NCBI GenBank assembly: GCA_032158125.1
Contig: JASKOT010000033.1
Coordinates: forward strand, 62,001-126,000
Reading direction: 5' to 3'
Length of the DNA stretch: 64,000 nt
Source of the DNA: Papiliotrema nemorosa
Taxonomy: Eukaryota; Basidiomycota; Tremellomycetes; Tremellales; Rhynchogastremaceae
Part shown: in pieces, positions 18,324 through 30,213 of the stretch
How the letters are laid out: each line of letters opens with the position of its first letter
Position numbering within the stretch: position 1 is the first letter of the stretch
The notes under the pieces: generated by a model
Seen by the model: only the letters and a program-made list of their open reading frames with translations
Databases searched by the model: none
Told to the model about the DNA's origin: nothing
Position numbers and translations under genes: made by a program

Positions 18324-20473
18324 TCATGCAGATGTCGTGCCCTCTACGGCTGGAACGAGCAAAGCGGTAGGTCTACAGAGTGATTCTACCTGTTCGGACG
18401 CTTCTTTCGCTCCGTGACGGATGAAAAGCCCTTGCAGACTCGCCATACTGACCCTCCTCCCTTGTTGCCAATTCTGATCCACGACATTCCTCACTCTCTC
18501 CGCCATTACTTCCACCTGGGCATTATCAAGTACGACTGCACCTTCCCTCCATATCCTCCCTTTTGCAATCTCATCCGAGGTGGAAGAAGAGGAAGAGGAA
18601 GAGGAAGAGCCATAGAATTTGGTAAAGAGTCGTTGAGCTTGTTCACCCGTCGCGTCGTCTAGTATCTCGTGAATATCTACACGGCCGGGTCGGATCAACG
18701 CCGGATCGAGGAGGTTGTAATGATTTGTCGTCATGAAGATGATACGTTCTTCCGAGGATGCTACGCCGTCTAATGCGTTGAGTAGGCCCGAAAAGGTCAC
18801 GCTGGATTTGTATCTACACTCAGCATCTCACCACCAGGGTGTCGAGTGGAAATAGGAAGTCGAAGGCATAGGCATGTAAGGGGAGGATCCAGTAAAGATG
18901 AAGATGAGGATGTTTCTGTACTCGAACTCACCCATCTTCGGTGGTTTGAACCCGTCGACTGAAAGCAGAATCGATATCTTCCAACAAGATGAAGCTCCGT
19001 TCCGGAACCAGCCCCAGTAAATGGTTCAATTTATCATCGGTCAATCCTCTCTCTGCCAAGTTGAGCAGACAAATATTGTACGATACGCTCCCTGCCAGAG
19101 CTTGGATGAAAGATGTTTTGCCGGATCCAGGGGGTCCGTATAAGAGGTAGCCTCTTCTATACGGTATACCTAGACTCAGCATCTCACCACACAATCCGTT
19201 TCGTCCATGCACTTCGAGAACTGGAGGAACATGCGAACTCACCCCTCTCAGCGTACCATTTTCCTCTCCCCAAGAACCCCTTTAGATCATTCTCCACCCT
19301 CTCTGCAACTCCTTGAGCGAGTACCACACTGCCCATTTCTCTTCTTCTTCTAGGCTTGCCAAATGGGCGCCACTCTACACCCCACGCAGTGTACACCACC
19401 GTCTTACCTTCTGTGCCTCGCTCTGAGAGTTCCCTCGCCTCGGTCAAGAGTTGGGGTAAGAGGTGGCGAGAGGAAGAGAGGGTGGTGAGGGTGAGTGTCT
19501 CCCATGGTGAGCCAGAGTGGAGATCCATCAATTTGGCGTCTCGTTCTCGTTTCACCTGATGTCAGTGATAGCTCAGCCATGGTCGGGGAATCATGAAGTT
19601 GGCCTTGACCCATCCCTACAACTCTCACAGTGGCATAAGCCGACTGAGGAAGAGTTGTTAGGAGAGTTGCACAGATGCGTTTGTAGCGTCCAGAGCCACA
19701 GAGGCAGAATGTAAGAGGTCAAAGGTCTACTCACCTGGAACCAGGCATTTTTATACCTAAAATAATGCGTCCCAGGTCCAGGGACAAGATTGAAAACAGC
19801 CTCGGAGCTCCCATTCTCATGTTGCTTGAACGCAGTCTCCACTGCCAATTCATGGCTTCTCAAACTCAACGGCGCTTTCCCACTCAACATAGCTCTCAAT
19901 CCAGCTATCCTCCCTTGTCCCGTCGCAGCCACAGGGGGTAGAGCGGAGGAAGGGGGATGTTGAGGCGCGTGGAGGGCCATCCATTCGAGGAACCAAGGGT
20001 AAGAGCGATCTTTGGAAGGGATTTCGAGGGTGACTAGCATTCGACGTTGAGCAAAGGTGGCTCCGGTACGTATGATCCGTCTAGCTCCGGTGAGGACCAC
20101 CCCGATTCCCTGTGGATTAGCTTTAGTAATTCATTATCCGTCACTATCCATCCTAGAGGACGTGTCGGCGCTGGTGAAGAGAGGTGAGAGGTGGATTATG
20201 GGGATTCACCATCAATCCAGCTCCAGCTGAAAAGTACGGACTATACGTTAGCTATATGTCTAGCGAGTACAAATTGGCCCACTTGTCAGCCATCATCTTG
20301 GAGATGAATGATCCAGTATCCGAACCAGCTACTACCGCACCTCCAGCTTGACTCTCACCAAGCGATCCAACATTGTCTGACAATGGACTATCGGAAGTGG
20401 GGGCAGATCGAGACGGCCCAGCTTCTGCATTCACCTGCGCAGGTCGCGCAGAAGCACCTCGAAGCCCGAGCAT
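18324..20473 (-). CDS. BCS1: Mitochondrial AAA ATPase Bcs1, complex III assembly chaperone
   Basis: Inner-membrane AAA protein that moves the folded Rieske iron-sulfur protein across the membrane during cytochrome bc1 assembly. Six exons in gene order (20283-20473, 20210-20240, 19735-20109, 19243-19555, 18932-19169, 18324-18813) give 545 residues. The membrane-anchor region reads [20 protein letters not shown], followed by the BCS1 domain ([43 protein letters not shown]). The AAA core is [20 protein letters not shown] (Walker A), [11 protein letters not shown] (Walker B), [25 protein letters not shown] and RPGRVD. A poly-Ser stretch follows FTKFYG. The N-terminal extension before the anchor (about 60 residues, Ser/Ala/Gly-rich) is longer than in human BCS1L. 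The first intron was placed at 20241-20282 because it rebuilds DNPYF exactly. Confidence 0.96.
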
Positions 20474-20665
20474 AGTGGTCCCCCTTACGCCTGAATCAGG
20501 ATGCCTGTCGAGGTGAAAAGAAGGTCAAGATGACGGTGGATGGTAGATGGTCAATTGGAATGGAAATTTCGGAATTCAAGTTTCAGATTTCATCATCCCC
20601 CTCTTGACCCGTCGATGCTCTTGACCCTTGACCCTCCGTGAGAACCTGCAACACGGCTCGGTGGC

Positions 20666-21888
20666 ATGGACCAGTATGTCGCACCAAATCACGAGGCGAT
20701 AAGTTCAAGCCGGACGCAGCCTTACGGCGCTCAGGTGGAAGATCAGATTGTGTTGATTCTCGTTGGACTACCCGGTAGTTCCAAATCTACATTGTCCAAT
20801 GCGCTAGTCTACCACTCTCACTCGGCCACATGGATCGATTCAGCTGGTCATATCACGGGTGATGATCAACCGAGCGACAGCGAGACTCATGGATTTACCT
20901 CCGAGACGTCATCGGGCGAAGGTTCACACGATGGACAAGTCCAACTTCGACGTCGAGTATGGACCAGAGTATCGCAGGATGAATCGCCCAACAGGCGTAG
21001 ACAAGAGTGCGAAGCGGCTCTACGTGAAGCACTGCAGAGAGGAGAGAATGTGGTTGTTGACAGGGTAAACTTTGATCCCACGTAAGTTCCCTCCATGTAT
21101 CCACCTAAGAACCTTCCCCTTGGTCCTATAACCTTCAGAGATGCTCATCGGGTTCGGACGAGCTGACAAACAGCCAAAGAGCCCATTTTGTCCATATAGC
21201 CGAGACTCATTCGCCCCGACCTCGAATATGGGCTTTGACTCTACAAGTCTCAGATCAGACTCTCCGTCAAAGACTGGAGAATAGATCGTGGCATCCTACC
21301 ATCCCCGACGCCCAAACAGGCCATCGCGTTTTATCTGCAATGCAGGCGACTTTTTCCCCTCCTGACCCGTCGTTGGCGGAAGGGTTTGATAAGTCATTCA
21401 AGCTCTTGGAAGGGGATCAGCCGATCAATGGACAATGGGGGGAAGAAGGCTTGAAGAGGTTGTTAAGTGATATTGACATTAAAGGGGAGAAAGAGGTCGG
21501 TGAGAGGAGACCTGTTGAGAGGAGGGGTGGATATGTGAATGGTCCGAATGGAGGGAATGGAGCCAACCGAGATTATGGCGGGCAGGGTGGCTATGGGTAT
21601 GGTGGACAAGGGGGTCATCGAGGTGATCATGCTGGATACCGCGGGAACGCATGTAGAGGAAGAGGCGGGTTTGGGCCCGCAGAAACAGGAAGAGGTAGGG
21701 GAAGAGGGGACTGGAGAGGTGGATACGTTGCTGCGAGAGGAATGGATTATCGTCCTCGACCCCCATTCCAAGGGTATCCACAGCCCGGTAAAGGTGGTGC
21801 CTCTTGGTCTGGACAGCAAGGTGCCTTCGGTCCCTCACAAGGCATGCCTGGTGCACACCCCGACTCGATGCCAGGCTTCGACACGTAA
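20666..21888 (+). CDS. P-loop polynucleotide-kinase-like protein with C-terminal RGG tail
   Basis: Two exons (20666-21081, 21174-21888) encode 376 residues. An AAA_33/polynucleotide-kinase-type P-loop domain fills residues about 25-235: Walker A GLPGSSKST, a Ser/Asp/Glu-rich insert of about 40 residues, RVSQDESPNRRRQECEAALR, then NVVVDRVNFDPTQRAHFVHI. This resembles the kinase module found in some aprataxin-type and PNKP-type repair proteins. The region EGFDKSFKLLEGDQPINGQW follows. The last third is Gly/Arg/Tyr-rich (GYGGQGGYGYGG, RGRGGFGP, GRGRGRGDWRGGY), a typical RNA-binding RGG tail. Nucleic-acid 5'-kinase activity is an inference. Oddly, the frame stays coding-like beyond the TAA for 15 codons (21889-21933, ending in TGA). 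Confidence 0.82.
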
Positions 21889-22412
21889 GGATATCGCGGA
21901 TATCGACCTGCACCTGATTATAATGAGGCACCATGACTTCGCCTCCTTTCGATGATGGCCCTGGCTCAAATCGACTTGGCATGAACGGAGATGTCTGGAG
22001 AGCGGTTCAAAGACACCCTCTCTACATTTTATGTTTACAGGACGCTTTTGCACTTCGGTCGCCCGTACGTGCTCGACATTACCGCAATCTGAGCCATTCG
22101 GGAACTAGACTCTCGCGTCACGCATGGCAGCTGTGACACACCACATTGAATGACGGCAGATTGGTTTAGTCGACACATCAAGATCATGATACATAGGTGT
22201 CCTCTCCCCGGGATCTAATCTATGGCGGATCATACTAGTATATACAGTTGTTGGGGTACTTCGGTGCTGGATATATCTATCTCTCTTAAATGGTATTCAG
22301 CTGGCATGTATCGCTAGGCCAGGATATCGAGCAAGTGTCGCTTCTATGTGTCGTTCCAATGTCGTTCGATTCGTCATTCGTTTGATGGTTTCGGCCCTAC
22401 ACCGAGTGCGAA
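21889..22412. other. Convergent intergenic region, P-loop kinase / ERI1-type nuclease
   Basis: About 520 bases lie between two convergent 3' ends. The first 45 bases keep the upstream reading frame with composition like the RGG tail, ending in TGA at 21931-21933. The rest shows nothing I can name. Confidence 0.45.
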
Positions 22413-24549
22413 TCATTCTCGGCGATCAGTCTTAATCGCGTCCTCCGTAGCTAGCTGATCTTCACAACCATGCACGTTCTGTAGATTCGGGCTTGACTGC
22501 TGTCCCTTGGCTTCAGACGAGTCTTCGGCATCGGCTGGCTTGTGATCCAGCTGCCGGACAGTCTCCGCCTCGTCTTCCCGTTGTGCCGCCTGCTTCTGCT
22601 CGACGATCTTCTGAGTCGCTTCCGTAGCTTCCGAAAGAGGGACCTTCACGGCCCTCATAGCTCCCGCTGCGTCCTCTTTCAGATCCCAAACCATCTCTTC
22701 CTCCTCACCTGCCACAGTGTCCTCTTTCTTGGTATCCTCTCCAGCTACAACTCCGTTAGGTGGAGGAGCGTCAGAGTAAGGGTTCATTCCTGACCCCCGC
22801 GACATCCATTCTTCAAACTTGACCACACCAGGGGTCTTGCCCATCCATGGCCAATTTTTCATGTGATTTGGATGAGGTGTTCGAGCATTGGGCTCGATGA
22901 TTACTCGGTCTTTCTCCGAAAGAGCTATAAGAATGCGAGAGATGTTGATGGCGTCCTAAACATAAGCTCGCAGGACCCTCGAAAACGGCAGCTTACGTCC
23001 AAGCCCGAATGTTGTCTCCCGGTGAAATCCCCCAGGCCTAATGCTTCGACCTGACCAGTGATGCTGAAATAGTACTTTGGCCCCTTCCACCTTCCCTCTC
23101 TGAGGGCTTTTGACATGGTCTTATGAGTGGTAATAATGTCGACTGGCTTAGTTACGGGCTCCCCCACTGTCGGTATCGTCTCCGTCTTGTCATCGGTGAC
23201 CGACTGGTCTTCCGAAGTGTTTTGCTCACTCGCGCGCTCCGCTGGGGATACTGTGGATGTCGATGCAGAAACAGGAGTGGCAACACGCGATGGCATATCG
23301 CTCTGAGTTTGCCGAGCGCGCCACAGCTCACACAGGACGGTCTGTGTCGCTTGTTTGATATTGAGATATTGCCCGAAGAGATATGGTGGTCGAGGTGGGT
23401 CAGTCGGTGTGATGTGAAGCTGCTTGGGGATCTGCCTCGGTCAGCTCATCAAGTGTGGCGCAAAAGGAAACTGACGAAATCTCTATATGTCCAAGAGGGA
23501 AAGCAATGTCAGTAGGGATGCGAACCATTAGAGACTGACGTACCTGAGGTCCCATGGCTACTTGTTAGCTACGCAACATACTCGTGATCCCGGAAACTCA
23601 CGCCATCGGTCACCCAAGCTGCGTCCTTCAAACGGCCATCCTCTTCTCTCAGGTCATGCTTGTCCAGCCAGGTTTCCAGGAGCTTGAGCACTTCGGGAAA
23701 CGAAGGGGAGTTGTCTACCATCTCCTGAGAAGTGTCAGTCAGAGACACCAAGGGTCTTGCAGCTGAATCACCTGAGTGATACCCGTGAGGGAGGTACAGT
23801 ATTGCGTCAGAACAGGTGACCACACCGGTCGAACATATGTGTGAAACGTATCGACCCTTTCCAACCTCTTCTTTTTTGGTCTGGGGATGGACCGGTCCTC
23901 GTGAGTATCAGGACCAGATTCGCTGGGCACATCGACCCATTTGAGCAGGACGACCGGGAATTCCTACCTTGTGAGCTCATAAGCCAAATGCGCGTGCCAA
24001 CTCACAATGATCTCATTAGGCCAGTCAAACTCCCTTGTTCCCCGGCAAGTAGCTTCCACGTCGAAACACAAGAAAGCTTTCCAGTCTTCTTGAGCTTCCG
24101 CCAGTCTCTCTTCGTATGGCTTTGGAATAGGTCTATCGGGTTCAGACCGCTCAGACAAGGACGGATCAGGTTCTTCGCTCCTGTAGAAAGCCTTGAGGAG
24201 GCGTCTACAATCAGCTAACCTCCAGAAGCTAACCGAAAGGGAGAGCTGACTTGTATATCGTATCTTTCTTGCCGGACGTTTCGAGGCCTATAGCTGATAA
24301 CGCCGCCCGGAGTTGGACTACCGTCGTCTTCCTGCTAGGCTTGAGGACCTTTAAAGGGGAGGCCGGTGGTGAATGGGCTTCCGCAGAGACGTCGTCGGTC
24401 TTCTCATCCTCTACATGAGCCTCTTCTTGACCTATATGCATCTTCTGGCCGGCTGGATCATCGCGATCTGGCTCGCTGGGGAAAGGGGCGTTGGGGAGGG
24501 GTCTGAGCTTCTCGACCACCGAGGAGTGGTCTTCAGTCACGCCCGCCAT
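22413..24549 (-). CDS. ERI1: ERI-1 family 3'-5' exoribonuclease with SAP domain
   Basis: DEDDh 3'-5' exonuclease of the ERI-1/THEX1 group, which trims 5.8S rRNA and histone or small RNA ends in other eukaryotes. Eight exons in gene order (24251-24549, 24006-24204, 23963-23772, 23602-23724, 23544-23557, 23476-23482, 22997-23431, 22413-22955) give 603 residues. A SAP-like nucleic-acid-binding motif is at about residues 75-110 (TTVVQLRAALSAIGLETSGK). The nuclease follows: LCFDVEAT (Exo I Asp and Glu), NEIIEFPVVLLKW, FHTYVRPV, YCTSLTGITQ, AAWVTDGPWD (Exo II Asp), LHIT, GQYLNIK, and QHSGLDDAINISRI (Exo III His and Asp). A disordered insert of about 80 residues splits the nuclease between Exo II and Exo III. 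Two consecutive microexons (14 and 7 nt) encode PWDLRDF. Confidence 0.92.
23476..23482 (-). other. 7-nt microexon of the ERI1-type gene
   Basis: Seven bases between an AG acceptor (ATATAG) and a GT donor (GTCAGT) restore the family sequence LRDF between the 14-nt exon at 23544-23557 and exon 7. The flanking introns are 61 and 44 nt. Confidence 0.75.
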
Positions 24550-25014
24550 GCCAAGATGCGACTACCGAAGCAAGAAGGCTTTCAAGAGGTGATAGAATTC
24601 TTCTCCAGAGACAAAACAACCAAGGACGGAAAGATGAGTGAGGTCCAAGAGGAAACAAGTTAGAGAAGGATATCGAGAGACAAGTGGTCGAAAGTTGCAC
24701 TTCTTGGTGGAGGTGAAACAGACGCCCCTTTCCATCGGAACGCACCTTGCGCACCGACCGACCTTCTATCCTCTCACCACTGGAGCAGCAGTACGATCAT
24801 CGTAAGGAAGTACATTGATGGGATGCTGTATAGACTGAGAAAATAAAGGCTAGTCCTGCAGAAAAAGATGGTGGGGATCAAGTGAGGAGAGGCAAGCACA
24901 ACCCAGGAAACTACCGGAAACACCCATCGCCTCCCTTGCACCCTTCGTTTAGTCCTCCCCGGGGATCATCGGCAGACCGGGGTTCCTACATCGCTACGCC
25001 ACTGAAAGTGCAAC
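24550..25014. other. Intergenic region, ERI1 upstream / RAB11 downstream
   Basis: This 465-base stretch has minus-strand genes on both sides. It should carry the ERI1 promoter and the RAB11 3' untranslated region. I see no further gene. Confidence 0.45.
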
Positions 25015-26028
<1,014 letters not shown>

Positions 26029-26708
26029 GTTGCTGTTGACAGTGATGAATAGTGTGGAGTGATCGATATAAGATGTACCAAAGTCACGAGAGGTTGTGAA
26101 ATGATCTCAAGTCGCGGTGGAACCAGGGAGCGAGCGAGTTGGGTGGCGCGACTTTGTCTTTCACCAGTGACAGGTCCGGGGGGTCAATGCTCCTTTGTCT
26201 TTGGGTGGTCTTGAACAATGGAAAGAATGGTAGTGTCATACATGTATGTGGTGATCGCTATTCATCTGCTTGCAGCCAAAGCATCACATCCCTCTGATCT
26301 CGCCAGACGCAAGGACCGCTCTCAGAGGATGGCAGACCACCCCAGAGAGCGCGTGATCGACATGGAGGGTGGCAAAAAAAACGAGCCATCTCTGGGAGGG
26401 TGGGTGGCGAATCGAAAGTGGCAGAGAATGGACGGCGATCTCCGCTGTTCACGGTGGCAAAAGGAGTTCTCTGCGTTGGGATGGGATGACGTCGATCAAT
26501 GAGAATAATGTAGATCTCTCTTCAGTTCGGAAGCTGTTTAGACGGCACCTGCTGTTGGGAGGCTATACCCAACCTAGTGTTGCACTCTTCAAGCGACTTC
26601 TCATTCCTGCCAGCTTGCTCCGGACGAGCAGCCCTACACGACGAGATATAACCGAGAAACCCACCACTCCAAGTCCCGCTCGTTTGGTTCACTCGACGCG
26701 CTCTCGAG
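26029..26708. other. Divergent intergenic region, RAB11 / membrane hydrolase-like gene
   Basis: This 680-base shared upstream region of two divergent genes has no conserved reading frame or repeat. It presumably contains both promoters. Confidence 0.45.
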
Positions 26709-28813
26709 ATGCCATCGAAACCAAGTTCGCGACACACTCGCAGTCCATCACCTCCAGCTGAGGCGAGCGATGAAGTCACCTCACTCTTGCCGCCGTCTCG
26801 ACCTCGCTCCCCTGCCAATACCGCCAATGGTCACAATCGAAAGGTGTCTGTCAGTGGACGAAGCGTAGCTGGCAGTGTGAGAGGGTACGGCGCAGTCAGT
26901 ACGAGGGTTTCACCGACCGATCAAGCTCCCAGAGTCAGCAAACTCGGACAACGGGTGCGTATGACCGCCTGAAGGTGTGTTTGGGAGTGGCTGAATATTC
27001 AGCGGGTCTTGACCACTATCCCTATCCAGCTGGCATTCTTGACACTGGTGATATTGGAGTTTTTGGCTCTGGTGTTGACTTTGATTCTCTTTATCAACAC
27101 TGCGACCGACCTGACTGTGGTGTTCCTCCCCTACAGGTCGGCCATCTTCTGCATCGATACGAGCTCCAGCTGACACTGCAGAGGGAGCGGTTTCGTAGAG
27201 TTCTGGGTGTCGGCTATCGGGGCCTGGATTGGGCTGGGAGGCGTGCTCTTTGTAAATTCCCCTCAACAATCGTCGACAATACTAATGTCCAAGTTCTCCC
27301 ATCCATCTAGCTTATACTTCCTTACCACCCTCCTAACAACCATCCTCCTCCTCCCGCTCTTCCTGCTCAGTTTCCTCAATCCGGCTTTACGGCGTGCCCA
27401 CCACCCGCTTCTCCTCGTCCCCCTTGCCCTTACCGCCATCATCCTACTCATTACCCTCCTCAGCAACTGGATGGTCCGACGAGCTCGATGGAAGGAATCG
27501 CAAAGGATAAGACGGATGATCACTGATGCCGCGGCACGTGAACACATTAGCGAAGAGAGAATGGCCCGTGCCGCCGTGGGCATACAGAGAAGCGGATGGA
27601 GCAGGATCACCGGGTTCTTTTCAGGCATTATCGGTCTTATAGCGGGTCTTTTAGGCTTCATCCTCGTTACAGTATGTCTGTCAATCGTCCTGGCTAATAT
27701 CAGTTGCTTCTGATCGACCTGAGTATCAACGCCTATGACTCATCCATCGCCTTGCCGTCAAGCAACTCCCAGATCCTCTCGATCACTCCACCTCATTCCG
27801 CTTGGCCCATCAAGATCCATCTCGCCTGCCAGGATCCGCCAAAGGGGATTCTGGCTTCTGCTTCCGGAGGAAAAAGCCCTATCACCCTCCCCACCGTGCT
27901 GTACGAACCCTCATCGGGAGTACCAGGCTCACTTGCTCTCCTCGAAACGCCCCTCCCTCCCGCCTCGACAAACGCGACCAACCCGGGCCGGTGGCTTTTT
28001 GATCTGCAAGAAAAAGGTCATGTCGGTAGAATCTGCGTATGGGACCGTCCTGGCTATGGATTCAGTGAAGTTCTCGGTTCGGCAGATCTGGGACGAGTTT
28101 CCGATGCGTTATACATGGTGCTAGAGAAGCATGGAGAGATCAAGTCGGCCTCGAAGGGTGCAGGTTTCCTTCTTGTCGGTGAAGGCTATGGAGGGTGAGT
28201 CACCGGTCGATCCGATCCGTGCGTACTAACATGCAGCCTCTTGACCCGAGTCTTTGCGTCGAGACATTCTAAACTCATTCACTCGATTCTCCACCTGGAT
28301 GCGCAGACGGCTCAGACGTACTTCTCCGAATACCCGAACGGTTTTTCTGTCCCTGGTCTTGCTCTGCACCGCTTCACCACCCGACTTCTCCCCTCTGTCA
28401 TTACGCCTCTCTCGTTGAGACGGTTCCCCTCGGTCCTGTTCCGCCGATCGTCCAGCTTATCCCGTGTACTCGCATCCGCAGAGCCAAAGCCCAACACTGT
28501 CCATCTCAATGAGAACCTCCGAAAGGCTCGATTGCAGGAGACATTTGGTTCCCACTCGCACACTTCCAGAGCTTTCCGTGCGTTGTTGGAATCTGGCCAC
28601 GACTACCCATCAAATACGCCTGCCATTGTCATTTCTAGTAAAGACCGAATGGATAAGGATAAAGAATGGGCAGAAGGCCAGAAGGGCTTGGCCAAGGGTG
28701 TCACGAGTTCAGAGGGCTTGGTAGACTGGATCGAGGTATCTGGTGTGGGTCGCAATGTGTGTGGCAAGCGTGGGGTCTGCGAGGATGCAGTGAAGAAGTT
28801 GATCAAGGCTTGA
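26709..28813 (+). CDS. Multipass membrane protein with alpha/beta-hydrolase fold
   Basis: Five exons (26709-26954, 27003-27136, 27182-27671, 27704-28194, 28237-28813) give 645 residues. A Ser/Pro/Arg-rich N terminus of about 80 residues is followed by about five hydrophobic helices: QLAFLTLVILEFLALVLTLI, one around AIGAWIGLGGVLFV, then YFLTTLLTTILLLPLFLLSF, LLLVPLALTAIILLITLLS and GIIGLIAGLLGFILV. The C-terminal half resembles an alpha/beta hydrolase: VWDRPGYGFSEV is the usual strand 4 motif, LLVGEGYGGLL fills the nucleophile elbow, and a second long domain follows. The elbow reads G-E-G-Y-G instead of G-x-S-x-G, so the serine nucleophile is missing and the protein may be non-catalytic. Relatives in Cryptococcus-type fungi are, from memory, labelled mitochondrial integral membrane proteins. 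No function is established. Confidence 0.82.
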
Positions 28814-28930
28814 TCGATCCTGTAAATTCCTGCATCACATAATAATGGTCCTTTTCACCTGTCTGCGTAGATCATATGTATACATCTTGTGCGATCGTAT
28901 GGCTGACATTGCCGAAAAGCACTCTTAAGC

Positions 28931-29941
28931 CTAGGCGAACACCTTGTCCCTGCTGAGAGGGTCCTCACCCACTTCGACCTTTCTCTTCTTACTCCTCTCG
29001 TCTCGTCCAATCTCTCCATCCTTTCGTGTCCTGTACTTCTCACCAGCAGCTCGCTTGACGCTAGCTCGAGTAGCAGCCGGAGTAATGAATTCCCCATTGT
29101 GGAATAACGTGGGTCCGCCAAACGAACCCTCGAAGAGTCGGATAGGGGTGAGGACAAATCGAGGGCCAATCTCGACCAAGGAGGTCTGGGGTGGACCGGA
29201 AGGCTGAAGTGGGTCTTTCTCGATGATTTGGAAATTTCTAAACCAGATTTTGTTGTCGAGCACCGAGAAAAGGAGGATATGGTCGATGAACGGTTTCAAA
29301 CGTCGAGAAGTCTTGGGCACAGAGAAGACCTGTCGATCAGCTCGGCATCATACTCAATCATCGTCAATCCAAGTCGACTCACATGGGAAAACATCTCTTT
29401 CATCAATCTCCAATGTTCACTCTCCTCCCATGCTCCGTCAAAGACGCAGATTCCTCTACTCCCTCTCAGACAATTCCCAGTCATCTTCAACTCGTCCATC
29501 GTATGTATGTTTTGGACGTGAAACTTCCCACTGGGTCCGTTAGGTGTCCGCGAGACCCAGAGATATAGATCTTCATGTCGTCGAGTTTCAAAGTACAGGG
29601 CATTGTTGCAGGAATGTAAATCGGCAAGTTCGTTGATCAGATGTAACGAAGATTTCGTATCAAGCTTGGAGTCTGTCCATAAGTTCACGACACCGCATAA
29701 AGTTGGAAGTTGGAATTATGTGCTCACCTTTCTTAGTGTGGGGGAGCAAGACTTCAAGATCGTGCATGAGATGTCGGTGTCGTTGAGTCACACCCCGAGA
29801 ACAAAGCATGAGCACCTTGTCTTTTCGAGCTTTGACCGATGGAGCAGCATCATTCTCCGTCTGTGTATCGGCTTTACGTTTCCCTTTATCCTTTGCGTTG
29901 ATCTTTTGGACCTCTTTGGAAGCTTTGAGCAAGGACGCCAT
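28931..29941 (-). CDS. BRX1: Ribosome biogenesis protein Brx1
   Basis: Brix-domain nucleolar protein needed for early 60S subunit assembly. Three exons in gene order (29728-29941, 29383-29672, 28931-29329) give 300 residues, close to the yeast length. Visible family sequence: DKVLMLCSRGVTQRHRHLM at the Brix start, LHLINELADLHSCNNALYFE, HEDLYLWVSRTPNGPSGKFH, the MTGNCLRGSRGICVFD segment, DHILLFSVLDNKIWFRNFQI, and SLVEIGPRFVLTPIRLFEGS near the end. The N terminus is Lys-rich and the C terminus ends in a basic Lys/Arg tail (RSKKRKVE), both typical of nucleolar proteins. It is divergent from the Zn2Cys6 gene across a 272-base gap. Confidence 0.97.
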
Positions 29942-30213
29942 GGTGTTGTCGAGTATTGTGTGGTGATTGCTCTATACTCTGAACACCTTTTCAGAAATCT
30001 TGCGGAGGAGCCTGAAGCGGGATCAAAATGGGTCATCCCGGATCCGAAGGGTACCCCGTGGTGCGATTTGCCACTTTGAGTAATTCCCACATTTCATTCC
30101 GTTGGATCAGCTCAAACTCACTTCTCCCTCCCCCGCCCTCACAACACGTCTCCCCCTTCGCTTCACAATCCGACGGATCTATCCAGTGACCAGTATCAGT
30201 CGCGACAGTGGCC

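Noticed and set aside
20241..20270. Alternative 30-nt first intron in BCS1 (donor GTACTC)
   Set aside because: It gives NFPYFSAG, whereas the GTGGGC donor at 20282 gives the invariant DNPYFSAG and a more normal 42-nt intron.
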